A DNA stretch of 64,000 bases from Cladopsammia gracilis (taxonomy: Eukaryota; Cnidaria; Anthozoa; Scleractinia; Dendrophylliidae), in assembly GCA_022457155.1 (NCBI GenBank), contig JAJGOT010000037.1:1974001-2038000 (forward strand). Reading direction: 5' to 3'. The notes under the pieces were generated by a model that saw nothing but the letters and a program-made list of their open reading frames with translations, was not told where the DNA came from and made no database searches. A program made the translations under genes and the position numbers. Shown piece after piece: positions 10,932 to 21,944 of this stretch. The stretch's first letter is position 1. Each line of letters begins with the position of its first letter.

Positions 10932-12650
10932 CCCATGTTTTTTATCTCGTTAATGCGCATGCGCATTAAACGATATTTCGGAATCAGTACGAAAAAAGAG
11001 ACAAAAGTTGTTAACAAAGGTTTCTTTGTTAAATTTTGTGGACTTTTGTCCGGGGGATTTCTTCTTTCTTCTTTATAGACCCTTTATTAGGGCATTGAGG
11101 ATATAGGTTGGTTAAACCAGTTAGGATTTCAAGAACGGCGTCACATACCGTCACTAAAATTTTTGAGGAACACGCCCGGTCCCATTGTTAATTTCCCTAG
11201 GGTATTGAAATGTCATGAACTTGTCATGTCTTACGTTACGTCACCACAAAAGTATTACAGTTCTTATTAAGTTTCGATATCTCACGTTAGGTATCAATCT
11301 TTCAAATTTGTTTTTAAGTTTATGTGTCCTAGACGTTCTACGCTGTTTGCGTTTTATGCTTTTTGTTTCCTGTGTGGATCTGTCGGAGACGTTCTACGCT
11401 CTTTGCGTCTTATGCTTTAGAAATTTCACGTTGTAACTTTGTCCCCTTTTTTAGGTTTATAGCAGAGTTGTTTTTCAACTATTTTAGAGCTATGACTCAT
11501 CGCCGACAGATTGTTTCTTATCTGGGTTTTAAGCACAGATGAAATGTACACATGTTAAATAAAAAGAGACATTTTTCGCGCTCGACGAAGCTAAGAAATT
11601 TCACGCTGTATCTTTGTTCGCTTTTTGAGTTTTATAGCTGACATTGTGCGCTATGAACGCGCTCGACGAAGATAAGAAATGTCACCCTGTATCTTTATCT
11701 GCTTTTAGAGGTTTATAGCAGTGTTGTTTTTCAATTGTTTTAGAGCTATTAGGTCATCACCTAATAGATTGTTTGTTATCTAGGATTTATTGATTCTGTG
11801 GTTTTAACCACAGATAAAATCTACAAATTAAAAAAAAACACGCGACTTTTTTCACGGGAAAGTTTGTTATTAGTGGTTTTAATTAGGTCCACGCAGCTAC
11901 AAAGTGTAGCGAATACAAGCTAAAAACTACTGATCCTATAGTTCATATAACGTACACACGAAAGTTGGAGGAAATGTTGTTTTCAAGTTATATTTTCCCT
12001 ACTAGTTAAGCTTTATGCTTTTTGTTTCCTTTGTGGATGTGTCGGAGACCTCATCGCCTGACAGATTGTTTCTTATCTGGGATTTATTGTTTCTGTGGTT
12101 TTAAGCAATTAATCCTATAGTTCATATAACGTACACACGAATGTTGGAGGAAATATTGTTTTCAAGTTATGTTTTCCCTACTACTTCCCTTACATGTATT
12201 TAACTAAAAGTAAAGGTTTATGCTTTTTGTTTCCTGTGTGGATGTGTCGGAGACGTTCTACGCTCGTTGCGTCTTATGCTTTAGAAATTTCACCCTGTAT
12301 CTTTGTCCGCTTTTTGAGGTTTATAGCAGAGTTGTTTTTCAACTGTTTTAGAGCTAGGTTAAGTTCTTTTACCTACAGGTTGCAACTGAATTGATTGAAA
12401 ATTCTAAAAATTGGCAGGAATGTTCTGCGATACCTTGTGTACTCAACTAACCCCGACTAACCCCGAGGAGCGAATTTTTAAGTCGTTTACCGAGTGACAA
12501 CCGGAAATATCGTAAAAAGAAAAATTGGCAGGAATGTTCTGCGATATCTTGTCTACCCAGGACGACTAACCCCGAGAAGCGATTTTTCAAGTCGTTTAGC
12601 GAGTGACAACGGGAAATCTCGTGAAAAGAGTTAGTTTTCCAAATCGCTTA
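10932..12650 (+). repeat. Dispersed repeat family B, copy 1, with internal duplications
   Basis: It begins with TTTTTTATCTCG, then the palindrome TTAATGCGCATGCGCATTAA, and matches 56374-57990 over several segments (GGTTGGTTAAACC, ATTTCCCTAGGGTATTG). From 11340 on, a block containing TTATGCTTTTTGTTTCCTG and TTTATAGCAGAGTTGTTTTT recurs three to four times. A 117-bp unit with AAATTGGCAGGAATGTTCTG and GAGTGACAACCGGAAAT is duplicated at 12403-12620. In copy 2 a zinc-knuckle ORF lies within the same block, so the family may be a retrotransposon. Copy 1 has no credible ORF. Confidence 0.7.
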
Positions 12651-13265
12651 AGCGAGTCAGCTTAATTGAATTTAACTGTTGTTAAATTTAAGCCACTAAA
12701 CCAGGTAGCATAAGCGAGTTGGCAATTAATTTTATCTTTATGGAATGTCCGGTTTCCGGAAGATTATAAAGAACGTGAAAGAGCGAATCTCAAAACTGTC
12801 TTAAAAATGAAATTAAAGTTGGAAAAATATATATATTTGCTCAATTCTTTCTTTGAGGAATAGAGGAATTCTAAGGATATGCACTTTTTTGTCCTGACTT
12901 CCTGACTGAATTTAAGTCTTAAAATAGCAATGAACAATGATAAACGATTATGCGTAAACGGACTCTGATCGATCAATGACAGACATTGTAGCGACGATAA
13001 GTGGCAGGTCAGTCATAGGTCATGGTTAGTAATCAGTTCTTTTCTTCTTCAAAATCTCCGATGTTTATATCTTATATATAAAGATCTACAACTGCGGATA
13101 AACGTAAACATTTTTCCGATGCGTTGTGGCACACATCAAAGATTTAAGACTTAAATTGGATGATCCTAGCTTGTTTTTGAACCGGTTCTGCTCGTCAGTT
13201 CTGGTCAGAATTAATTCTGTATCGCGATGATCCACAATTTGCACCTACAGTTTCACAGTTGAGAC
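12651..13265. other. No gene recognised
   Basis: AT-rich sequence. The minus-strand ORF at 12764-12976 has no recognisable motif. Confidence 0.5.
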
Positions 13266-13394
13266 CAGTTGAACCTCTCGAACTCCCCGTAATCTCGAAC
13301 TCAAATCCATTTCCCTTCGGTGACCTTAGATTTGCTTTTTCAGTCATTTACTTTATGAATGAGAGTAGATGTTGGAAATAGCGGGGTTCAACTG
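13266..13394. mobile_element. Short MITE, mariner/pogo-like ends
   Basis: CAGTTGAACCTC at the left end mirrors GGGGTTCAACTG at the right end, 129 bp apart. CAGTTGAACC-type ends are typical of pogo/Tigger and mariner MITEs. A clean TA duplication is not visible, so the superfamily is tentative. Confidence 0.5.
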
Positions 13395-14420
13395 TATTTT
13401 CGAAGTCTTCAATGCATGTATTTCAGAGTAATTTTCTGAACTTACAATCATGGGTGGCCAGCGACCACTGATGTATAAATTTCAACGGTTACCTTCATCA
13501 AGTTCCTTCCCAAAAAGTCATAAAAGACCATAAAAATAATTGACTTAAGGCTTACCTTTTCCACCCTTCCGAGGCTTTTGAGCCTTGCGTGAATGGTGTC
13601 GACTTCTGCGTTTTTTTTACGTTTTTCCTTTCCTCTTTTCCTCCTTGTATTTTTACATGACTGTGTGTGTACTTATGATACGGGAAGAGTTACTTATTGA
13701 CCCTTATTTGACGATATAAGATCACCAGAATTCAGAACGCAATGAATGACTTTGAAATACATGAGCGCCAAAAATCAAAGGTCACCGATATGTATGTGTA
13801 TACCGGGAGTCTAGGGTCTACTCTAACTGCACGTCCGAATCCAAGAGAGAGGAAGAGAGGGGCCTTGGTAACGAGGTTGGTAGACGTTTCAATAACAAAT
13901 AGACCGTTGCCGGTCGCGTGTTGATATGAACGACATGGTCAATAATGTTTAATTTTTATTGGTAAATTGCACAACCTTCTAAAGTCGCTGTCTATTCTCA
14001 GTGTTTATTGTGTCGCTGTCGTAATTTGTCGTATTTTTGAAGTGGAATCGAGTCGCTTGTCGCTGTTCAGAACGTCTCATGTCGGAAGTTTTCGGGGCCA
14101 CGTCGCTTGTCGTTTTTACCAAGGCTTCTTTAAGCCGAGATGTTTTGAAAACAGCTTCGCATTTTTAATTGGCTATAAAAGAAAACGAAACCTAATCACT
14201 AGCTCTATTCCTACAAGAGACACCATTCTGCCCGAAGGTACACAATTTTTGAGTCAATGGAAAAAGCGACAAGTAAAATATTTTCCTTTGCCTTTTTTAC
14301 AATAGTCTACCTTAGTGAAGTATTTAGATAAAACATTCCTTTTTTAAGTCTTTTTACTGAACTTATTCACATGCACAAAGTTCTTGTTTTGTCTCATACA
14401 TCAACGTATCAAGAAATGGT
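13395..14420. other. No gene recognised
   Basis: Mixed-composition sequence. The 112-residue ORF at 13967-14305 lacks any motif I recognise and is probably chance. Confidence 0.5.
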
Positions 14421-14427
14421 CTATTGT

Positions 14428-15243
14428 ACCGGGTCAAATTCGCACATTAAGATTTAAACAATAGGTCTTTTGTTTTAAGTGATACTGCCGAAACCACGCC
14501 GAAAAGTTCGTGCATGATCGCAAAATCTTCGGCTTGACAACCTGAGCGCGTGCATCTTTCCGAAATAGATTCATAAAACTGGTTCGGTCTAAGATTTTCG
14601 TTTTCATTTCGGTAGAATGTGCGCTCATACAAGCGCACTTTAGCGCAAAGGTGTGACTTTTAGGGAGGTGTTATTTTTTTGCTTCAAAACGCCATGTGCA
14701 TTCATGAATAAGGATAAAAACACATATTTACATAAACAATTATTTTCCGCGGCGTAAGATTTAAATGCTTTCACCTCGGAACTAAAAGCCGTAGTAAAAC
14801 AAAAATCCAAAATAAAACGAGTTGAGTACATTGCTAGTTTGTTATCCCATGAAAGTAGCTGCCGTTAGCCTCGCAAAATAGACTTTCAGGCATGAGGAAT
14901 AAAGCAACACGTTCACGTAACAACTGTTTGCGCGGCTACAAGATTTGAATGATTTATAAATGAGAACGAAGCTCGTTTAATTTAAACCTTAAGAACGTAA
15001 CCAATGTGTTGTTGTCAGAGGAATTTTTATGCCTCGCTGTTGTTAGTTTGTCGTGTCAGTTATAGCTCTGTACCTCCCTCACGGGGGAACTTGCCACTTA
15101 GCTCGGTCCCGCCGAAGATTCACCGGAAATTTTGAATTTCCCTCGCTTGTTATAAGCCATTGTTTCACCGTTAATCGTTTTTGCCCTTACATGGACAAAA
15201 ACGATCAAGAATACAATAGCTATTGTTGTCGAATTTGACCCGC
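14428..15243. mobile_element. Possible TIR element bounded by CGGGTCAAATTCG
   Basis: CGGGTCAAATTCG at the left and its reverse complement at the right, each with GTATCAAGAAA nearby on the outside, bound 0.8 kb. No target duplication or coding region is clear. It may be an old MITE. Confidence 0.35.
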
Positions 15244-15674
15244 TTTTCTTGATACGAATCAGTTAATCCCAAATGAAAATCGTTGCAATATATTTTAGTT
15301 CTGTTTTAATATCAATAAATAAAGATAGTAAATATTTTTAACCTTCTTACATCTTTCCCAAATTTCGATTGATAAGAAAATCGCCATTTTAATGCGATAC
15401 AAGTCATTGCTTCTAAAATACTGCAGGTGTGACTGATACAAAAAATAGAAAAATTAACTAAGTAAATGGACTCTAGTCAAGATAGATTGAATCTAAGTAG
15501 TTTTGCCACCCCCATCCCTCGTCACAAATTTCCCCCGTAGCAACCAAATTCGCCTCCTCATTCGCTTAATATAATCAAGTTGAAGTTTCCCTCAGTAAAA
15601 TGAAGACTATTTTGATTAATATGAAAATTATTTACATTCACACTCGTGAATATTTTGTTGCTCATGACTTTTAT
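15244..15674. other. No gene recognised
   Basis: AT-rich with no structure seen. Confidence 0.5.
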
Positions 15675-16007
15675 TTATTTGGTGGCTCCTAAAAGAGCCC
15701 TTAAGTCCTCTATGACTGCAATGTCTAACTCTACGATTAGACCTAGAGGTATTTTCAATCTTTCATCTTCAACAGACCATTTAGCAGCTTTACGCATATT
15801 ACCTATCATGTCTTTACTACATTTACCTATCAAAGGCACCCAACTTTTCCAATTCTTGTTGTTGTTCGCGGCTCGCGATTTACAAGCTTTTCGAGTGGTG
15901 TGAAAAGGTGTTCTATTGCTTAATGAAAGCATTAATTTTCCGCTCGTCGTGTACACAGCTAAAAATGACTTTATCCTATAAAAATTCAGATACCGTTCAC
16001 TTAGCAA
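15675..16007 (-). CDS. Unidentified 110-residue ORF
   Basis: I do not recognise this protein. It has a basic middle (KACKSRAANNNKNWKSW) followed by a mixed hydrophobic/acidic segment ending ELDIAVIEDLRALLGATK, a composition more protein-like than the neighbouring chance ORFs. It lies downstream of, and on the same strand as, the kinase-like fragment at 16064-16584, so it could be a later exon or 3' remnant of the same repeated gene. No signal peptide or membrane segment is evident. The ATG is simply the first in frame. It may equally be a chance ORF. Confidence 0.3.
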   Translation of the reverse strand: MLSERYLNFYRIKSFLAVYTTSGKLMLSLSNRTPFHTTRKACKSRAANNNKNWKSWVPLIGKCSKDMIGNMRKAAKWSVEDERLKIPLGLIVELDIAVIEDLRALLGATK

Positions 16008-16063
16008 GGATTCAAAAAATAATTTATTGCATAAGATTTATATTCATATGGACAAACCTCTAG

Positions 16064-16584
16064 CTACGTCACTGGCGACTTTTTCATAAAACTACCTTCA
16101 GTACCGTCGCAGTTGTGTTCATCAATGGACGCCATAAAGTCTTTTAAGAAACTGACTTTACCTTCCCCACCAAAAACCCCAACGTCAAAGTATACACATT
16201 CTAGCATTATCGCGACCGGATTGTTGCACACCGACTTAAATTGCACGATGTTTTCATCACTTAAACTGCTTAGCAAGTAGGCATCCAGAATCGAAAATCT
16301 GCAGAGGAGTCCAACAATTTCTTTACCACCACCGTCTCCTTTTTCTGGAACGAAGAAAGGAACACGGTCCCGAAAGAACCATGTCTGATTACATCTTGAT
16401 CTCCAATATCTTCCCACTTGAAGTGGGAAAGACCTTGTAAACGATATATTTTACTCGTTTTTTTTGCGGAAAACAAAAGCGGTGCTTTAAGCGTCTCTTT
16501 GCGAGAAAGCATGGCTGGGAAATTATAAAAACCGACTGTCACAAAGTATTTTTGTACGAAACAGCCGGCCCGCCCAAATTGCAA
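16064..16584 (-). pseudogene. Protein kinase N-lobe fragment, frameshifted
   Basis: The frame at 16584-16270 carries a glycine-rich loop (HGSFGTVFL) followed by VVVKKLL, whose lysine is at the ATP-binding position of kinase strand beta-3. Upstream is FKWEDIGDQD, which resembles the leader of Ser/Thr kinase-like proteins I recall as repeated in coral genomes. Near 16300-16330 the frame shifts. The frame at 16417-16064 continues with NIVQFKSVCNNPVAIMLE, matching the alpha-C/beta-4/beta-5 region, and then stops. The first glycine of the loop is Arg, and the catalytic HRD and DFG segments are absent. The fragment is therefore a truncated, non-functional copy, either of a host gene or of one spread by mobile elements. 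Confidence 0.7.
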
Positions 16585-16655
16585 ATCATCCGACTATAGA
16601 GATATGAGATTTTATATATTAAGACCCACATAAAAGGTCTATCAAGACCTATAGG

Positions 16656-16658
<3 letters not shown>

Positions 16659-16706
<48 letters not shown>
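16659..16706. repeat. (TA)n microsatellite
   Basis: About 24 TA units. Confidence 0.95.
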
Positions 16707-16709
<3 letters not shown>

Positions 16710-16835
16710 GTGGAGGTAAAGTCTACCTTGGCATAAAGTGCTCAATGCTGCGGTATAGCAGAGCTAAGTATAGGTAAGTTGAAGGATTAAAGAGGACGCA
16801 TCGATTCTCTGTGACTGAGTTTCGCGCCTAAGCGC

Positions 16836-16839
<4 letters not shown>
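16707..16839 (-). repeat. Truncated copy of the hammerhead-bearing repeat
   Basis: On the minus strand this contains GCGCTTAGGCGCGAAACTC, then GTCACAGAGAATCGATGCG and TCCTCTTTAATC, matching 58288-58345. The CUGACGA half of the hammerhead core is missing; a (TA)n tract takes its place. A further 80 bp (TTAGCTCTGCTATACCGCAG and onward) is not present in the 58-kb copy. Confidence 0.75.

Positions 16840-16906
<67 letters not shown>
16840..16906. repeat. (TA)n microsatellite
   Basis: About 33 TA units, starting where the hammerhead core is lost. Confidence 0.95.
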
Positions 16907-16910
<4 letters not shown>

Positions 16911-17211
16911 CTTTCAATACTCCCATCCAACCATCTTGTTTTATCTAAACGAAGAATCGAATTACCATTGTAACCCTAAGTGGCTTGTAATTTTACGGTA
17001 ATAAGGGAAATAACTATAGAGTATTAGTATAAATCTACTAGCGTTCTATCACGAATGCTGTTCTCTTATTGGCTACGCTACTCACTATATATTCTGTTGT
17101 AGAAAGTGAGTAGAGCAAGTAGCCTAATGGCGGCCGCTTCTTCGCGTTTTCGAAGTGTCTGTGAAGAGTATTTGTTGTTAAGTTTTGAACATCTAGTAGA
17201 TTTATACTAAA

Positions 17212-17319
17212 AACAATTAGATTATTCGCTCTTGATTTCTATCGCGTGATAGTTGTTTCGGGTTTCGCCCTCATCAACTATCACGCGATAGAAATCTCGA
17301 GCTCATAATCTAATTGTTG
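17212..17319. mobile_element. Near-perfect hairpin MITE
   Basis: AACAATTAGATTAT at the left and ATAATCTAATTGTT at the right are the ends. An inner stem TTTCTATCGCGTGATAGTTG mirrors CAACTATCACGCGATAGAAA around a 19-nt loop. The whole element is about 108 bp and has no coding capacity. Confidence 0.8.
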
Positions 17320-17504
17320 AGTGTTTTTATTGTAGATATGTTAAAAAAGGACAGGGTTAATTACTACACTAGTTTCTGATACGGAAAGGATATCTCTATA
17401 ATGCATGTGTTCAGATAAGACCTTTAGGTACTCCTGTGTTACAGACCATTCATTCCTGTGTTATCCTGTGTGAAAGCAAGAGCAAATTTCAAATTGCGTT
17501 TGCC

Positions 17505-18023
17505 GGGAATAGACAGACTCTGGCTTGCCAACAAACAACCAAAGCCGTCGCGCACATTCTCGACAAAGAGGGAATTCTCGTAGACGTATACATTGATGAT
17601 TTATATGGCGCCGACCACTCAATCGTTTGATCGCATGACTCATTGATTTTCCGAGCTCGGATTCAATCATCGCCCGCACGCCAAAAGACAACATGTGAAC
17701 ACCCTAACTATGACACTGACTGTTCCCGAGTTCGCTTGCGCGAGCTTCAAGACCTTCTTTCCTTGTGGTTGGATAAAACACATTTCTCTAAGCAAGAATT
17801 AAAACAACTTCTAGGAAAACTGGTTTTCGTTACGGCGTGCGTTCGTTCTGGTCGTGCCTTCAGTTGTCGTTTAATCAACGTCTTACGCGCGTGTTTTGCT
17901 ACCCCCCGACATCAGTTATTTCCTGTGGATGATGTTATGCGAGAGGATCTCATTTGGTGGAATTTTTTTCTCAAACACTACAATAGGGGTCCAGGATGTT
18001 ATCTCTTCAGCAGTATCGTTTGA
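17505..18023 (+). pseudogene. DIRS-type retrotransposon reverse transcriptase fragment
   Basis: The frame around 17520-17620 reads CQQTTKAVAHILDKEG and then VDVYIDDLYGAD. YIDD (17588-17599) is the polymerase active-site motif of reverse transcriptases. The frame at 17643-18023 continues with RLRELQDLLSLWLDK, KQELKQLLGKLVFVTACVRS and GRAFSCRLINVLRACF, the thumb/connection region characteristic of DIRS-like elements, which use a tyrosine recombinase rather than a DDE integrase. A stop after the YIDD block and a frame change near 17635 break it. The fingers, RNase H and recombinase parts are missing. I see no flanking terminal repeats. It is a dead internal fragment. Confidence 0.8.
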
Positions 18024-18874
18024 ATAAACATCCGTTACCCCATCTGCTGAGTCTGTTTGTGGTAGTAATTATTGCGTTCGACTTTTGGAGAACGCAGTCC
18101 TAATCTTGGGGTTCCTGTGGTCACCTATCACGTGATTTCGCCGGCGTGAAGAATCGATATTTTTTGGGTGGGCGATGTGCAAAATCTGCGCCATTTTGAA
18201 TAAAAAGAACTATGCGCACGCATCTATTTCTTTTTATCAAGAGCGCGGGCTACAAGTGGAGTGAAATTACTTGAGACGACACTTGAGACCACGTTTTTCT
18301 GTTTTTGTTCGTGCCGTCCTTCGTGCTTTCTTCTGCCTTTGCTGTTTTTCGCAGTGTTTTTTTTAAGTAAGAATGATTTAATCCCAAAGTCCCTAGATCC
18401 TTAGTCATAATGTTCACCGATCCCGAAAACGCGTTCACTCTAGTCATACACATGGCCTATAAAGTGACCTTATCTTAACTTTGCATATTTAAAAGCCTAA
18501 CGGAATCTGATATACTTAATTTCCTGCTTGTCAAACTAAATGTCCTAAATCACTTGATAAGATCAATGAATGAAGATATTGAAATGAACCGATTTCCGAC
18601 AAACATCATTTCTTCTTTCAGCTGTTGTAACAAACATATCGAACACACTGTGTTAATCTGTGATTACTGCTAGTATATGTCTTATGTTGCTACGTGTAGC
18701 ATGGAATTTTTGCTGAAAACAGAAAACGATAATACTCCGCAAATATTTACTCTCTTTGATCAACTCTGTTTTCTAATGTAAACTTGCGCTACTATAGGAC
18801 GATATTGAATAAAATACGTGAATACCGTACATACACGTCATATACCGTTTCTAATTGTGTCACGTTTGTAACGT
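18024..18874. other. No gene recognised
   Basis: AT-rich. ORFs here are short and without motifs. Confidence 0.5.
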
Positions 18875-19243
18875 TCAATGATGACCTTCGCGGCGTTTCG
18901 CTTTCGAGCAGTCTTTAACAACGTGCTCGGAAGACTGGCACCGGTAACATAGTATTGGCTGGCCCGTGTACTTAAAAAATAACTCGAGCCCTTGAGTGAC
19001 TAATTTGTGTGGCACTACCTTTTGTAAACGTGTGAATTCTATGACACGGATGCCGTTCTCGATGTGCTCGTAGCCCGGGGCTTTGAAGCAAGGCCGGCGG
19101 ACTGCTCGCGCTTCAGGCTTTCTGTAGATCGTGGGCGAACGGCTGGTGCGTGGGACGCGCGGCCATCTCCACATAACGCGAGGGCGTGAAAACTCGCGAG
19201 ACCAAAACCAAAACCACAAAATTGAAAAGCACGCACTCAACAA
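18875..19243 (-). pseudogene. Zinc-knuckle (CCHC) retroelement ORF fragment
   Basis: The C-terminal half carries CYRCQSSEHVVKDC, a CX2CX4HX4C zinc knuckle of the kind found in Gag and LINE ORF1 nucleic-acid-binding proteins. It is preceded by a short alpha/beta segment (GIRVIEFTRLQKVVPHKLVT). The same segment recurs on the plus strand at 57125-57345, so it is a dispersed family. The N-terminal 50 residues are poorly supported and probably lie outside the true reading frame. The ORF ends soon after the knuckle in a basic tail (KAKRREGHH). No reverse transcriptase lies nearby. The element class (LINE or LTR) is undecided. Confidence 0.65.
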
Positions 19244-19349
19244 AGCGAAGACAGATGGTTACCAGACGCTTACTTGCTTGTGGTGAAAAACGGCACCAAA
19301 TCTTGTGAAAAAAGCTCTCCTTTATAGTCGTCGAAGTTGAGGACTATTC

Positions 19350-19870
19350 TGGTTTTTGGCCTTGAAAAAATGGAGCACTGATAAGAACAGATCCCCCAAT
19401 GCTGTAGAGAAAAGTTGTTAGCAGAGGGGCACGGGTTCCCCTCCTTTTGCAAAAAAAAAAAATAATAATAATAATAAAAATGATAAGGCCCAGTCTATAA
19501 CATTTTCTAAACACGTCTATTGTATAACCAAATTATAGACCCCATTTTAGTCACAAGCGTGAAAATGTAAACTTTGTAATCGAAAATTAGTGATTTCCTG
19601 TTTTTAATACCCCAAATGGCTACTAAAATAAAACGACGCCCATTTCGTGAACATAAATTTCTATAGGCTGATTTGCATCATGTGATGTTTTCATGTACGT
19701 ATTTTGGATAGACTTATTCTAAAGGTGCGCTACAATCCTACAACGGCATCTTTACGATATTCACTATAAATTCTTGTATTTTATTTAATTAACTTCACGT
19801 TCTAACGCATTAACGAGATGGCTTTAAGAGTCCTTTGATTTTATCCCTGAGTTCTGTTGGCATTTAGAAG
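19350..19870 (+). repeat. Dispersed repeat family C, copy 1
   Basis: It matches 61105-61560 in the same orientation: CAGATCCCCCAATGCTGTA, then CTCCTTTTGCAAAAAAAA and AATAATAATA, then AAATGGCTACTAAAATAAAA and TGATTTGCATCATGTGATGT, ending near ATTAACGAGATGGCTTTAAG. The right-hand 100 bp also occurs inverted at 35295-35400. The internal A-rich tract may mark an older retroposed 3' end. Confidence 0.75.
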
Positions 19871-20561
19871 ATACGTTCCATAGGATTTTTTCACTATGCA
19901 ACCACATCTACTTATGACATCATATCTCATAGCCTTGTCCATCTGAGGGTTAAACAAAAAGAAACCACAAAGCAGTATGGTGAAATGGGATTGTTTCTTG
20001 AGTAAATTGGAGTGCAAAAAGCCAGGCTTTTCCGAGTGAAACTGAAATAGAACCTATAAAAGTGTACACTGTCCTTTTATGCACCAAATCCCATGCAAAT
20101 GCAAATGGAAGCTTCATGTACATGTAGTCTGTAAAGTCAAACTCATGTTTGCTCTATAGACAATTTAGCCATCATTAATTTTACTGAGCTTTCTCAGGAA
20201 CTCATTACCCGGAGCATGCGACTGCCATATTGCGCCTGTGAAATGGCATTTTCACAAGTAGGTTTATTTTTAGACTATAAGCCTTTCCTGCAAATTGGTT
20301 TTGGAAAGCCAATCACAAGAAATTGCATTGATAATAACGTTTACCGTAAATGTAATACATAACTATGACAACTCGTCCACATAAGAACCAGAAACAATTA
20401 TTTTTGCGGGAAAGGGAAAAGCTTATCTCAAAATAAACCTACTTGTAAAAATGCCATTGCACAAATTTATGGCATTTGCATGCTCCTGGTAATGGGCTCC
20501 TGGCTTTCTAGAGTTTGAACACCAATAAACCAAACCTGTGTTTGTGTAGGAGACTGTGCTT
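19871..20561. other. No gene recognised
   Basis: AT-rich. Inverted segments around 20175-20270 and 20440-20510 (ACTCATTACCCGGAGCATGC versus GCATGCTCCTGGTAATGGG, with AAAATGCCATT/AATGGCATTTT) suggest another old inverted-repeat element of about 330 bp. Confidence 0.45.
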
Positions 20562-20565
20562 TTAA

Positions 20566-21006
20566 AGTGCTTATCACCCCCAGAAAGTTATTTTCAAAAT
20601 CAACTGTATGTACATTGAATAGTTTAATGGTAATATATTTTTTGTTTTGAACGTCGTGTTAGTAAGTTATAGAGATTTGAATTTGCAAAATGATAATTAG
20701 ATGACGTCAACCCGGGAATCATTCATTATACAACTACTTGTTTACACCTCCAAGTAATAGTTTTACGAATCAACTGACTATCCACAGTATATTTCTAGTA
20801 TTTATCAAATTAATTATCCTCAAGCTGTAAACTGCGCATTGTAAATTGGCGTAAAAATAGTGGCAAATTCCCGGGTTGACGTCATCTAATTTCGAATCTC
20901 TATAACTCACAAATGCAATGTTCAAAACAAGAAGTATTTTACCAATCAACTATTTAATGTACTTAGATTTGATTCTGGAAATAACTTTCTAGGGGTGATA
21001 GGCACT
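20566..21006. mobile_element. 441-bp TTAA-flanked MITE with about 190-bp TIRs
   Basis: TTAA (20562-20565) then AGTGCTTATCACCCCCAGAA at the left mirrors TTCTAGGGGTGATAGGCACT then TTAA (21007-21010) at the right. The inverted repeats continue inward through TTGTTTTGAAC to GATGACGTCAACCCGGGAAT. TTAA duplications indicate a piggyBac- or Kolobok-like mobiliser. Confidence 0.8.
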
Positions 21007-21010
21007 TTAA

Positions 21011-21318
21011 ATGGCTGTGTCAGTTATGAATAATATTTAGCTGTTCTAAATGCAATATTAATTAGCACTTTTTAAAGATTAAAATAAAACAAAAACACTC
21101 AAAAACATGAATACTTTGTTGTTATGTGTTTGTTTTATTAATTTAAATTTTGCAACAGCGGTTTAAAAAAATTGAAGTTTGACTGAGTGAAAGTCAAACT
21201 TCAAGTTTTTAAACATTGTATTCATGTGTTTGAGTGTTTTTGTTTCATGATTTTAACCGTTAAAAAAGCACTAAATGTTGCATTTAGAAAAGCTGAATTT
21301 ATATCCGACACAGCCATT
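21011..21318. mobile_element. Inverted-repeat element abutting two TTAA elements
   Basis: ATGGCTGTGTCAG at the left mirrors CGACACAGCCAT at the right. The arms continue through CACTCAAAAACATGAATAC on one side and GTATTCATGTGTTTGAGTG on the other. It shares its left TTAA with the preceding element and ends at TTTA next to the following one. Confidence 0.65.
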
Positions 21319-21322
21319 TTTA

Positions 21323-21859
21323 GGACGTTCGCGCAAAAATCTTCCAACATTGATTTTTTCCTAAAACTTTTTCTACAGCTAGGTAATGAGTTATTCGTGT
21401 CAGAAATGGAAAAAAAATTGAGGGGTCACCGAGTTCGTTTCGGAGATAAGATATGTGAAAGGCCACCTTAATTTGAAAAAATCGGTCTTCCTTACTCGAT
21501 GTGGCCCCAATGTCTGTTAGTCTAAAAATATTGCAAATGAATCTCTAGAATGGAACTTTCTATGCCAAAATTTATACGAGTGGGTCTATTAAGCAAATTA
21601 AATCAACTGATGATGTCCCTTAAAGTAAAACTTATTTTTAAACGACAGCATTTGCGAACCATGACAGCCGCAAGTTGGCTGGATTCGATGTTTCGTGGGA
21701 AGAAAAATCGGAACATTTTAAACTTCCTACATTGATTTTTTTGTTCATTTTTTCACAATCTGTCGAGAATTAGAAAAGAAAATTATCTAGCCAAAAAAGC
21801 GTTGCGACATGGATTGCGTGCGCAGTAAGGAGGCGCATAAACAATTAGCGCGAACGTCC
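21323..21859. mobile_element. TTAA-type element, GGACGTTCGCGC ends, copy 1
   Basis: The ends are GGACGTTCGCGC and GCGCGAACGTCC, followed by TTAA at 21860-21863. The left flank is TTTA, one base from TTAA. The left 150 bp match the right end (inverted) of the larger copy at 39018-40400. The ORF at 21187-21471 reads through the boundary and is not a gene. Confidence 0.75.
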
Positions 21860-21944
21860 TTAAAAACACAGTCCCCGACACAAACACAGGATAGAGATGT
21901 TCATGTGAAAAAATGATTAAACTAGTTTGCATTCTATTTCATGA

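Noticed and set aside
17240..17285. Hammerhead-like UGAUGA...GAAAC in a MITE loop
   Set aside because: The two strands flanking the core pair with each other as one helix; there is no stem III and no cleavage triplet.
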